Shown in pieces: positions 8,478 through 16,760 of a DNA stretch of 64,000 nucleotides. A model generated the notes under the pieces. It was not told the origin of the DNA and did no database searches. It saw only the letters and a list, made by a program, of their open reading frames with translations. The stretch's first letter is position 1; the number at the start of each line of letters is the position of its first letter. A program made the translations under genes and the position numbers. This stretch comes from Pelagibacterium halotolerans B2 (lineage in GTDB: Bacteria; Pseudomonadota; Alphaproteobacteria; Rhizobiales; Devosiaceae), in NCBI RefSeq assembly GCF_000230555.1, contig NC_016078.1, positions 1,674,001 to 1,738,000 on the forward strand, given 5' to 3'.

Positions 8478-9713
8478 ATGGAAGACCGGACGCACGCCAT
8501 CGAGCGGGGCACCGCTGCCTACTGGCGTGCTTCGATCGCCCTGTTTCTGGCTGCATTTTCCGTCTTTGCGTCGATATATTCGGTTCAGCCCATCCTGCCT
8601 TCACTGGCCGAGGAATTTGGGCTCGACGCGGCGACAAGCTCGATATCGGTTTCAGCCACGACCGCCGCGCTCGCCATTTCGCTGGTGGCGGTCAGTTGGC
8701 TGGGCAACCGTATGAACCGAAAGACGCTGATGCTTTCGACAATGCTGGCGACGGCAATCATCGGGCTTGCCGTGCCGATGATGACTGATTGGAACTCCAT
8801 CGTCGCGCTGCGTGCTCTTCTGGGCGTTGCCGTCTGCGGCGTTCCGGCGATCGCCATGGTTTACCTTGCAGAGGAGATGTCGACCGAAGCGCTCGGTGCG
8901 GGCATGGGTATCTTCATTGGCGGTTCGGCCATAGGCGGCATGAGCGGACGTCTGCTCGTCGGATACCTTACCGACCATTTCGATTGGCGGACGGCCCTGA
9001 TCGCGCTCGGGGTGCTGATACTGGCCAATGCGATCGCCTTCCTGATCCTGCTGCCTGCCCCCCAAAATTCGCGGGGTGAAACGCTCTCACTCGGGCGGTT
9101 TGCCAAAAACATCCGCAGCCTTTTCTCGGACGAGGCTCTGCCGCTGCTTTTCGCATCGTCGTTCCTGCTGATGGGGGGCTTTGTCGCGATCTATAATTAT
9201 GTCGGCTTCCGCCTGCTTGAGGCCCCGTACAATCTGTCCCAGGGCCAGATCTCGCTGATTTTCACGGTCTATCTTGTCGGGACCTTAGGGTCTGCATGGA
9301 TGGGCACCCTTGCGGGACGGCTGGGACGACGCAAGGTTTTCTGGCCCATGATTATCGTGATACTGGCAGGGATCGGTCTGACATTGATTTCCTCCATCTG
9401 GGCCGTGGCTCTCGGAATTGCCGCCATGACCTTCGGGTTTTTCGGTGCCCACTCGATCGCCAGCGCGTGGGTCGCCAGACGCGCGCTGAGCGCCCGCACC
9501 CAGGGCAGCGCCATCTATCTGCTCAGCTATTATGCGGGCTCAAGCGTCATCGGAACGCTTGGCGGGTATGGCTGGTCGCATTGGGGTTGGACGGGAGTGG
9601 CCGGCATTGCCGGCGGAGCTGCGGCGCTGACCGGCCTTTTGGCCTGGCGCCTCTATGTCCTGCCACCCCTTCTCGAGCCCGATCGCCCCTATCGGCCTCC
9701 TGCTGCGGTATAA
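8478..9713 (+). CDS. MFS transporter (12 membrane segments)
   Basis: A 411-residue major facilitator with about 12 hydrophobic segments. It has the loop 2-3 motif around WLGNRMNRKTLMLS and a drug-exporter-like repeat (GTLAGRLGRRKVF) in the second half. The N-terminus SIYSVQPILPSLAEEFG and overall pattern resemble the YnfM/arabinose-efflux-type group of exporters. The ATG follows AAAAGGA at a suitable spacing. It is followed after 41 bp by the sensor kinase gene. The substrate cannot be told from sequence. Confidence 0.85.
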   Translation: MEDRTHAIERGTAAYWRASIALFLAAFSVFASIYSVQPILPSLAEEFGLDAATSSISVSATTAALAISLVAVSWLGNRMNRKTLMLSTMLATAIIGLAVPMMTDWNSIVALRALLGVAVCGVPAIAMVYLAEEMSTEALGAGMGIFIGGSAIGGMSGRLLVGYLTDHFDWRTALIALGVLILANAIAFLILLPAPQNSRGETLSLGRFAKNIRSLFSDEALPLLFASSFLLMGGFVAIYNYVGFRLLEAPYNLSQGQISLIFTVYLVGTLGSAWMGTLAGRLGRRKVFWPMIIVILAGIGLTLISSIWAVALGIAAMTFGFFGAHSIASAWVARRALSARTQGSAIYLLSYYAGSSVIGTLGGYGWSHWGWTGVAGIAGGAAALTGLLAWRLYVLPPLLEPDRPYRPPAAV

Positions 9714-9754
9714 GGACTAGGCAGCGCCCTGCGCCCCCGCTAACCTTCCGGCGG

Positions 9755-11587
9755 ATGAGGAAAAAACGGCTGAGCCAATATTTTCAGGTCGCGCTGGCAG
9801 CGCTGGTGGTCTTAACCAGCGCGCTGGTTGCTCGCGTCATCTGGGAACGGGCGGCGCTCGAGGCTACGCGTACGACCGGAATGACAAGGGCCGAACTCGT
9901 CGCCCAGACAATAAGCGATACAATCGCGCAGAACGCCCATTTTCCATTGGTGATGGCACTTGATCCCGATGTGCGGGCTGCGCTCACCAGTCCCGACAAC
10001 TCAAATGCAATCGACGCCCTCAACCGCAAGCTTGAAACGATCGAGGCCTCGGGCAGCCCCGCCGCGCTCTATGTCATGCAACCCGACGGCCACACACTCG
10101 CCGCCAGCAATTGGAACACCGATGGCAGCTTTGTCGGTCAGTATTACGGCTTCCGCTCCTATTTCACCCAGGCAATGGCAGGAGGTGAGGGTACGTATTT
10201 CGGCATTGGCGTTACCACCGGACGTGCCGGATATTTCATTGCCCGCCCGGTCGGCAGGGCGCAGCCGTCCGGCGTCGCCGTAGCCAAGATCGAATTCGAC
10301 GACCTTGAAGCCATCTGGGCACGCGCCGCCGAGCACATCATGGTGACGGACGAAAACGACATCATCTTTTTAGCCAGCCGGCCCGAATGGAAATACCGCT
10401 CGCTCGCGCCCGTGGACGAAACGGCCATCACCAGAATCCAAAGCACCCAGCAATATGCCGGCACCGAAATCGAGCAATTGCGGATCGAGGAGCATTCGAC
10501 CGATGGCGATCAGATCTGGGCGGAAGGTCTGTCGGCCAATGGGAGTTTTTTACGCCAGACGGTTCACCTGCCCGAACTGGGTTGGACGGTGAACCAACTC
10601 ACCGACCTCTCAAGCGTCTCCGATGCAAAACGCGACGGAACGGTGATCGGCGCAACCGGCTCGGCATTGGTGATCGCTATCCTGTTCTACCTCGCCCAGC
10701 GTCAACGTAGCTTCGCCATGGAGCGAGCGGCCCGGACCGACCTCGAGCAGCGCGTTGCCGACCGAACCAGTGCGCTCAAGAAGGTCAACGACACGCTGCA
10801 TGGGGAGATCGAGGAACGCAGGCGCACCGAGCGCGAGCTGCGAAGCACTCAAAACGACCTGATCCAGGCAGGAAAATTGGCCGCTCTCGGGCAGATGTCC
10901 GCTGCCATCGCCCACGAGATCAATCAGCCCCTTACGGCAATGCGTACCTACATTGCCACAACGCGGGTCTTCGCGCCCCTGGGCGACGCTGCGACAATTC
11001 TCGACAATCTCGAAAAGGTCGACAATCTGGCTATCCGAATGGGGCGGATCACCTCGCACCTCAAGTCCTTCGCGCGCAAGGAGGGTATGGGCCCGGCCGA
11101 AGTTATTTCGGTCGATCGCGCCGTGCGGCGAGCTCTCGATCTGGTCGAGGTTCAACTGCAGGCAGGTGCCGTCACCATCCGAAAGTCGATTGTTTCCGCC
11201 CATACGATGGGAAACGAGGTCCGCCTTGAGCAGGTGGTGATCAATCTCGTTCGCAACGCCATTGATGCCGTCGCAGAAACACCCCAACCACTGATCGAGC
11301 TCTCCGTGCGCGAGGCCGGTGGGCGCGTCTCGATCGAGGTCAGAGACAACGGACCCGGCTTCGACCCTACCCTCCTGGCAACGTTGTTCGACCCTTTCGT
11401 CACGACCAAACCGTCGGGAGCCGGACTGGGGCTCGGGTTGACGATTTCCTATGAGATCATTCGCGAGTTCGGTGGCTCGATCAGAGCCGCCAACCATATT
11501 GATGGCGGTGCCGTCCTTACCGTGGAGCTTGTTTCGGTAGAACAGGCTAGGTCCCCTTCGCATGGGGAGGTGGCAAAGAATGGCTGA
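9755..11587 (+). CDS. dctB: DctB-type sensor histidine kinase
   Basis: A 610-residue membrane sensor kinase. A first membrane helix (about 10-32) is followed by a ~270-residue periplasmic double-PAS-like sensor region containing ASNWNTDGSFVGQYYGFRSYF, a DctB hallmark. A second helix lies near 310-330. Next come a coiled linker, the H-box AAIAHEINQPLTAMRTYI (phospho-accepting H387), and HATPase motifs (NLVRNAIDAV, VRDNGPGFD, GLGLGLTI). It overlaps the response-regulator gene by 8 bp. DctB proteins sense C4-dicarboxylates; the ligand may differ here because the adjacent transporter is of the TAXI type. A longer upstream frame is open, but the ATG at 9755 gives the correct N-terminus. Confidence 0.88.
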   Translation: MRKKRLSQYFQVALAALVVLTSALVARVIWERAALEATRTTGMTRAELVAQTISDTIAQNAHFPLVMALDPDVRAALTSPDNSNAIDALNRKLETIEASGSPAALYVMQPDGHTLAASNWNTDGSFVGQYYGFRSYFTQAMAGGEGTYFGIGVTTGRAGYFIARPVGRAQPSGVAVAKIEFDDLEAIWARAAEHIMVTDENDIIFLASRPEWKYRSLAPVDETAITRIQSTQQYAGTEIEQLRIEEHSTDGDQIWAEGLSANGSFLRQTVHLPELGWTVNQLTDLSSVSDAKRDGTVIGATGSALVIAILFYLAQRQRSFAMERAARTDLEQRVADRTSALKKVNDTLHGEIEERRRTERELRSTQNDLIQAGKLAALGQMSAAIAHEINQPLTAMRTYIATTRVFAPLGDAATILDNLEKVDNLAIRMGRITSHLKSFARKEGMGPAEVISVDRAVRRALDLVEVQLQAGAVTIRKSIVSAHTMGNEVRLEQVVINLVRNAIDAVAETPQPLIELSVREAGGRVSIEVRDNGPGFDPTLLATLFDPFVTTKPSGAGLGLGLTISYEIIREFGGSIRAANHIDGGAVLTVELVSVEQARSPSHGEVAKNG

Positions 11588-12941
11588 ACGCCAGATCGTG
11601 ATTTTCGTGGACGATGAAGAACCCATGCGCCACGCCGTACGGCAATGGCTCGGTGTTGCCGGTCATGACGCCCGAAGCTTCGCATCGGGTCAAGCGGCCC
11701 TTGAGCACATCTCGCCCGGCCTCAACGGTATCGTTCTTACCGACTTGCGTATGCCATCAATGGACGGGATGGAGCTGTTGCGGCGTATCCTGGAAATCGA
11801 TCCCGATATACCCGTAATCCTTATGACAGGTCAGGGCGACATCGAAAGCGCCGTGGAGGCGATGCGAATCGGCGCCTACGATTTCATTGAAAAGCCCTTC
11901 GATCCCGAGCGTCTCGCCCAAACAGTCCGCCGCGCGACCGAAAAACGTCGTCTCGTACTGGAAAACCGGCACCTGGCCTCTACGGTCCCTTCCGATGCCC
12001 TGCGCAACAGAATTCTGGGCACCTCACGCGAGATCGAGCGCCTTCGCGAAGCGGTCTCGGAAATCGCCGCAACTGACGTGAGCGTCGTGCTCCATGGAGA
12101 AACCGGATCGGGCAAGGATCTCATCGCGCGATGCCTGCACGAGCTGGGCCGCCGCTCGACCGGCAATTACGTTGCCGTCAATTGCTCCGCGATCCCCGAT
12201 ACCATGGTGGAAACCGAAATGTTCGGGCACGAAGCCGGTGCCTTTACCGGCGCTGCAGGTCGTAGAATCGGCAAGATCGAGCACGCGAACGGAGGCACCC
12301 TCCTGCTCGACGAAGTTGAATCGATGCCTTTGACAATGCAGGCTAAACTCTTGAGAGCGCTGCAGGAACGTGTCATCGAACGCCTTGGATCCAACAGTTC
12401 CATTCCCGTCGACTTCCGCACCATCGCCGCTACAAAGCGCGATCTGAAAGCCGAAAGTAACGCCGGAGCCTTCCGCTCGGACCTCTATTTCCGGCTTTCG
12501 GTCGTCGAACTCACTATCCCGCCGTTGCGCGACCGGCGCGATGATATTCCGCTTCTTTTCGAATATTTCGCAGGGGAAGCGGCACGCAGCCACAATCGCG
12601 AACCGCGGCCACTCAAAGGCGCCGCGCTCGATGCACTGATACGGCATGACTGGCCCGGCAATGTGCGTGAACTGCGAAACGTGGCCGAGCGGCATGCGCT
12701 TGGCTTGAGCAGTTTTGCGGCGTCCGATATCGCCCGTCCCATCGAACTTGCCGACGTCATGCCCCTTACCGAGCAGCTCGAAGCCTTTGAGCGGCGGATC
12801 ATCGAGCGCGCCTTGGCCGACAGCGGCGGTCGCATCAGTGAAGTGATGGAAAAGCTCGGTGTCCCCCGCAGGACTCTCAACGAAAAGATGACACGGCTCG
12901 GCATCCGGAGACGGGAGGCGGAAGATCAAAACAGGCAATAA
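11580..12941 (+). CDS. dctD: DctD-type sigma-54-dependent response regulator
   Basis: 453 residues in NtrC/DctD order. The receiver has phospho-acceptor D55 (IVLTDLRMPSMDG). The AAA+ domain has Walker A GETGSGKD at about 173-180 and the sigma-54 contact motif GAFTGA at 220-225. A C-terminal Fis-type helix-turn-helix ends the protein (EVMEKLGVPRRTLNEKMTRLG). The ATG at 11580 has GGGGAGG upstream and overlaps the kinase stop. An enhancer-binding activator needs a -24/-12 promoter, and one is present at 13064-13080 before the TAXI-TRAP operon, the likely target. Confidence 0.93.
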   Translation: MAERQIVIFVDDEEPMRHAVRQWLGVAGHDARSFASGQAALEHISPGLNGIVLTDLRMPSMDGMELLRRILEIDPDIPVILMTGQGDIESAVEAMRIGAYDFIEKPFDPERLAQTVRRATEKRRLVLENRHLASTVPSDALRNRILGTSREIERLREAVSEIAATDVSVVLHGETGSGKDLIARCLHELGRRSTGNYVAVNCSAIPDTMVETEMFGHEAGAFTGAAGRRIGKIEHANGGTLLLDEVESMPLTMQAKLLRALQERVIERLGSNSSIPVDFRTIAATKRDLKAESNAGAFRSDLYFRLSVVELTIPPLRDRRDDIPLLFEYFAGEAARSHNREPRPLKGAALDALIRHDWPGNVRELRNVAERHALGLSSFAASDIARPIELADVMPLTEQLEAFERRIIERALADSGGRISEVMEKLGVPRRTLNEKMTRLGIRRREAEDQNRQ

Positions 12942-12958
12942 GTTGCGCACCGCCACCA

Positions 12959-12984
12959 GCTATCGGCGGTTTTTTGCCGATAGC
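12959..12984. promoter_or_regulatory. Perfect 9-bp inverted repeat, candidate DctD enhancer
   Basis: GCTATCGGC (12959-12967) and GCCGATAGC (12976-12984) form a perfect inverted repeat with an 8-base GGTTTTTT spacer. It lies about 80-105 bp upstream of the sigma-54 promoter, a suitable distance for an activator site. It is 18 bp after the dctD stop, so a transcription-stop hairpin for dctBD is the alternative. However, the T-run is in the loop and not after the stem, which makes a terminator less likely. Confidence 0.5.
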
Positions 12985-13063
12985 GTTGAATCAGAATAGC
13001 CAGTCAAATCTCCAACATATTGAAATGAAAGGATTTCGCTCCAAAGAACAGATTGTCCCGCTG

Positions 13064-13080
13064 TTGGCACAACGATTGCT
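13064..13080 (+). promoter_or_regulatory. Sigma-54 (-24/-12) promoter of the TAXI-TRAP operon
   Basis: TTGGCAC-AACGA-TTGCT matches the RpoN consensus (TGGCAC-N5-TTGCW) at every key base. The GG and GC dinucleotides are exactly 12 bp apart. It lies about 105 bp upstream of the receptor gene start and just downstream of a gene for a DctD-type activator. Transcription would begin near 13091. Confidence 0.85.
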
Positions 13081-13186
13081 ATAAACAGGTTATCAGCCAT
13101 GCAGAGGAAGCGTGGTGGTGCGGCGGCCGGAAACCCGGCGCTGGAGATGAACCATGCAGCCCACTGGCTGCAATTGGGAGGATACA

Positions 13187-14149
13187 ATGAAACTTCTGAC
13201 AGCCTGCGCCCTGATCGGCGCGCTGGCGGTGAGCGCACCCGCGTTCGCCCAGCAGCAACTTTCCATCGCCACCGGCGGGACCGGCGGCGCCTACTATCCG
13301 ATCGGCGGCGGCCTCGCCGAGTTGATCACCGAGAATCTCGAAGGCTATAGCGCTGTTGCCGAAGTCACCGGAGCTTCGGTTGAAAACATGGCTCTGATTC
13401 AACAAGGCGCCGCGGACTTCGCGATCGCCCTCGGCGATACCGTCTATCAGGCCTATACGGGAACAGGAGCGCTGGAAGGCCGGCAGGTCGATATTCTGTC
13501 CCTTGGCGCCCTTTATCCCAACGCCGTGCAGATCGTCGTCCCCGCGGACTCCGACATCGAAGGACTTTCCGATCTGGTAGGCAAACGTGTTTCGGTCGGC
13601 GCCCCTGGCTCGGGGACCGAACTCAACGCCCAGGCTATCCTCAACGCCAACGGCATCACCTATGAGGATCTGGCCGCTGCCCAGCGCCTCAACTTCAACG
13701 AAACCGCCGATGCGCTGCGTGATGGCGATATCGATGCGGGCATCTGGAGCGTCGGCCCTCCGACGTCCTCGATCATGTCGCTGGCAGTTGCCCGCGCAAT
13801 TCGCTTGATCCCGCTGACCGAGGATGAAATCGCAGCGGCCAAGGAGGCCGAGCCGATCTTTGCCGACTACGTGCTTCCCGCCAACAGCTACGAAGGCGTG
13901 GATACCGAAACGCCAACCGTCGGCATCCCGAACGCACTGGTCGTCAGCGCCAGCATGGATGAAGAACTGGCCTATCAGGTGACCAAGCTGCTGCACGAGC
14001 AGATTGATTATCTGCGGGCGATCCACCCTGCCGCGAACGACACAACGGTCGAGTTTGCGTTGGGCGCGACCCCCATCCCGCTACATCCCGGCGCGGTCCG
14101 CTACTATGAGGAAATCGGGGCGGATATTCCCGACAATGTTCGGCCCTAG
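13187..14149 (+). CDS. TAXI family TRAP transporter solute receptor
   Basis: A periplasmic substrate-binding protein of 320 residues. The Sec signal peptide MKLLTACALIGALAVSAPAFA is cleaved near AFA-QQ. The mature start QLSIATGGTGGAYYPIGGGLA is the hallmark of the TAXI (TRAP-associated extracytoplasmic immunogenic) family. Later VGKRVSVGAPGSGTELNA and IDAGIWSVGPPTSSI are also typical. The ATG at 13187 follows GGGAGGA. It is the first gene of a three-gene operon with overlapping ends. TAXI ligands are known for few members (for example glutamate/glutamine), so the substrate is open. Confidence 0.94.
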   Translation: MKLLTACALIGALAVSAPAFAQQQLSIATGGTGGAYYPIGGGLAELITENLEGYSAVAEVTGASVENMALIQQGAADFAIALGDTVYQAYTGTGALEGRQVDILSLGALYPNAVQIVVPADSDIEGLSDLVGKRVSVGAPGSGTELNAQAILNANGITYEDLAAAQRLNFNETADALRDGDIDAGIWSVGPPTSSIMSLAVARAIRLIPLTEDEIAAAKEAEPIFADYVLPANSYEGVDTETPTVGIPNALVVSASMDEELAYQVTKLLHEQIDYLRAIHPAANDTTVEFALGATPIPLHPGAVRYYEEIGADIPDNVRP

Positions 14150-14651
14150 AGGCCTGGGCGACCTTGTTGGCAGGGCGGGCATGTTGCTCGCCCTCAGCTT
14201 TTCAGTTGCTGCGTTTGGCGAGGACATCGAACTGGTGCTGGACGTGATCGGGCAGGATGGCGAGATCATCTTCCGCGAGCCCGTCACAAATGACACGCGA
14301 TGGTGCATTTTCTGGAATCATTCGGTTCAACATTTCCTCGTCCGTGACTGCTTTGTTGCCAGCGAGGGACAGATGGTGCTCGAACGATCCCATCAGCCCG
14401 ATTTTGCAGCAGGTCTCGGCCATATTCCGGGCCGGGGTACGATGATTTCGGCGCCCGAGGGTGGATACTGGATCGAAGATATCAACGAGCCCGTCCCCAA
14501 CAATTGCCTGCGCCTACGGGTCGGGGCGCCTGGGGTCGACCACAGGATCGTTGTGAACCAGCGAGACGAGAACTTGTCTGCCATGGCGCCGCGGGAGGCG
14601 GTGCGCATCGTCCTGCACAACGCTGGACATGAGGGAGAAAATTTATGCTGA
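14136..14651 (+). CDS. DUF1850 protein of the TAXI-TRAP operon
   Basis: About 171 residues with an N-terminal hydrophobic segment (LGDLVGRAGMLLALSFSVAAF) and then the DUF1850 pattern. It includes WCIFWNHSVQHFLVRDCF, corresponding to the family W-x-H-S-V core, and a distal ENLSAMAPREAVRIVL. DUF1850 genes are repeatedly found between TAXI receptor and fused permease genes; their role is unknown. The start at 14136 overlaps the receptor gene and the end overlaps the permease start, so translation is probably coupled. Confidence 0.82.
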   Translation: MFGPRGLGDLVGRAGMLLALSFSVAAFGEDIELVLDVIGQDGEIIFREPVTNDTRWCIFWNHSVQHFLVRDCFVASEGQMVLERSHQPDFAAGLGHIPGRGTMISAPEGGYWIEDINEPVPNNCLRLRVGAPGVDHRIVVNQRDENLSAMAPREAVRIVLHNAGHEGENLC

Positions 14652-16684
14652 GATCGATTTTCCGGCGGAAGAGCCCATTGGCTCCCGATATTCCGCCGCC
14701 GGCCGGTCCCTTGGTCGAGCGCCCCTGGCCCATTCGCCTTGCGGTGATAGTTCTGTCGGTCGCTCTCGTGCTGTTTCAGCTCTACACTGCGGGCATCAAC
14801 CCACTCGGCCTTTTCTATCAGCGATCGATCCATCTGGGCTTTATCCTGATGATCGCCTTTCTGGTGTTCCCTGTTGCTGGCCCTCATCGCAAGCAAGGTC
14901 CTACAGGAGCCCTGGTCGACGGCGTTTTTTTTGCACTTGCGATCGTATCGGGCTTCTACATCGCTGTTTTTCTCAACGACATCATCGATAGGGCCGGGTT
15001 CTGGAGTTCAACCGATGTCACAGTAGGCGTAATTGCCGTTATCACCCTGCTCGAAGCAAGCCGGCGCGTGGTGGGCAAGGGCATCACCATCATCGGCATC
15101 GTCTTTATTCTCTATGCAATGGCGGGACCAAACGGTCCCTTGCCGTGGCTGGGCGACATCATGCCCGGAATTCTCAGTCACCGCGGCTACCCCATCGATC
15201 GCCTGGCAGCTCAGCTCTACCTCGGCCAGGAAGGGATTTTCGGCCTCCCGCTTGGCGTTGCGGCGACCTACGTCTTCATCTTCGTGCTGTTCGGCGCGGT
15301 GCTCGAAGTCACCGGCGCCGGCCACTTCTTCATTGAACTTTCATACGCCGCCACCGGTCGTCGCAGAGGGGGCCCGGCCAAGGCTGCAGTTGTCGCCTCG
15401 ACGGCCATGGGTTCGATATCCGGCTCGACAATAGCCAACGTGGTGACCACCGGCCCATTTACCATCCCGCTGATGAAACGCCTCGGGTATAAGCCCGCGC
15501 AAGCAGGCGGCATCGAGGCTGCTGCCTCGACAGGAGGACAGATAACGCCGCCCCTGATGGGCGCCGGCGCATTCCTCATCGCCGAATACACCGGCGTTCC
15601 CTACCTGCACATCGTGCTGGTTTCGATCTTCCCGGCGTTTCTCTATTTTCTGACCGTCTATCTCTTCGTCCACATCATCGCCATCAAGCAAAACATGAAA
15701 GGCATGCCGGCAAGCGAGCTGCCCTCAGTACGCGAGGTGATGAAGAAGGGCTGGCACTTCATGGTGCCGCTCGCGATCCTTATGTACCTGCTGATCCTTG
15801 GCATTTCGCCGATGCGGGTTGGCTTCTGGGCCGTCATTTCGGTGCTGATTGTCGCTGTCCTCAAGGGAAGCTACGACTGGCTGCGTTTCGCACCCCGCGA
15901 GGAAGGAACCAAACGGCCCGCGATTGGCGAAGCTCTCAGGCTCGGAGGCCTGAAGCTGGTTGAGGCTTGCGAAGTCGGCGCGCGCAACGCCCTGACGGTT
16001 ACGATTGCCTGTGCCATCGGCGGAATTATCGTCGGCATTATCGGCCTGACCGGCCTGGGTTTGAAATTCACCTCGATGATGCTCGCTTTCTCGGGCGGAT
16101 ATGTGCTTCTGGCTCTGTTGCTCGTGCTGATCGCCAGCCTGATCCTCGGTTTCGGCCTGCCCGTCACCGCCGCCTATATCGTGATCATCATTCTGGTGGG
16201 CCCCGCCCTCAATCAGGAGTTCGGCATTCCGCTATTGATCGTGCATCTTGTGGTATTCTGGTATTCACAGGATTCCAACGTAACGCCACCGGTCGCTCTC
16301 GCAGGGTTTGCAGCAGCAGCAATAGCGCGAAGCGGGCCGATGGAGACCAGCATTCAGGCCTGGAAATTCGCAAAGGGTCTCTACATCATTCCCATGTTCA
16401 TGGTGTTCAACCCCGAAATCATCATAGGTGGACCACTGCCAATCATCCTCTGGAACGGGGCCTTGGCGCTGGTCGGCACCGTCGCGTTTGTCGCAGTGCT
16501 CGAAGGGTTTTTCCAGGCCCGGATGCATCTCATTCTCAGAGTGCTCCTCTGCCTGGGCGGCATTGGGTGCCTGTCTCCCTATCCGGCGGCCGAGATTGCC
16601 GGCTTCCTGAGCTGCATTGCGATCCTCGGGCACAATGCCTGGCTGGCGTGGTGCAACGACCGGGCCAATCCACAACCCGCATGA
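14645..16684 (+). CDS. TRAP transporter fused permease (4TM-12TM)
   Basis: A 679-residue membrane protein that fuses the small DctQ-like subunit (about residues 20-170, four segments) to the large DctM-like subunit. It carries typical TRAP motifs: STAMGSISGSTIANVVTTGPF, GGIEAAASTGGQITPPLMGAGAF and SQDSNVTPPVALAGFAAA. It uses an ion gradient to import the solute delivered by the TAXI receptor. The start overlaps the DUF1850 gene by 7 bp. The C-terminal ~100 residues add further hydrophobic segments, as in other TAXI permeases. Confidence 0.95.
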   Translation: MLRSIFRRKSPLAPDIPPPAGPLVERPWPIRLAVIVLSVALVLFQLYTAGINPLGLFYQRSIHLGFILMIAFLVFPVAGPHRKQGPTGALVDGVFFALAIVSGFYIAVFLNDIIDRAGFWSSTDVTVGVIAVITLLEASRRVVGKGITIIGIVFILYAMAGPNGPLPWLGDIMPGILSHRGYPIDRLAAQLYLGQEGIFGLPLGVAATYVFIFVLFGAVLEVTGAGHFFIELSYAATGRRRGGPAKAAVVASTAMGSISGSTIANVVTTGPFTIPLMKRLGYKPAQAGGIEAAASTGGQITPPLMGAGAFLIAEYTGVPYLHIVLVSIFPAFLYFLTVYLFVHIIAIKQNMKGMPASELPSVREVMKKGWHFMVPLAILMYLLILGISPMRVGFWAVISVLIVAVLKGSYDWLRFAPREEGTKRPAIGEALRLGGLKLVEACEVGARNALTVTIACAIGGIIVGIIGLTGLGLKFTSMMLAFSGGYVLLALLLVLIASLILGFGLPVTAAYIVIIILVGPALNQEFGIPLLIVHLVVFWYSQDSNVTPPVALAGFAAAAIARSGPMETSIQAWKFAKGLYIIPMFMVFNPEIIIGGPLPIILWNGALALVGTVAFVAVLEGFFQARMHLILRVLLCLGGIGCLSPYPAAEIAGFLSCIAILGHNAWLAWCNDRANPQPA

Positions 16685-16711
16685 AAAAGGCCCCGAAACA
16701 TCCGGGGCCTT
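16684..16711 (-). terminator. Convergent terminator between acs and the TRAP operon
   Basis: Arms AAGGCCCCG (16687-16695) and CGGGGCCTT (16703-16711) form a perfect 9-bp stem. On the minus strand it is followed by TTTTTCAT, so it best serves as the acs terminator. On the plus strand only a short pyrimidine stretch follows, so it may work weakly for the TRAP operon. Confidence 0.75.
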
Positions 16712-16760
16712 CTCCTCCAGGAAAACGCGGGCCAATGGCCAATGCCGCGGCGGGTGTTTT

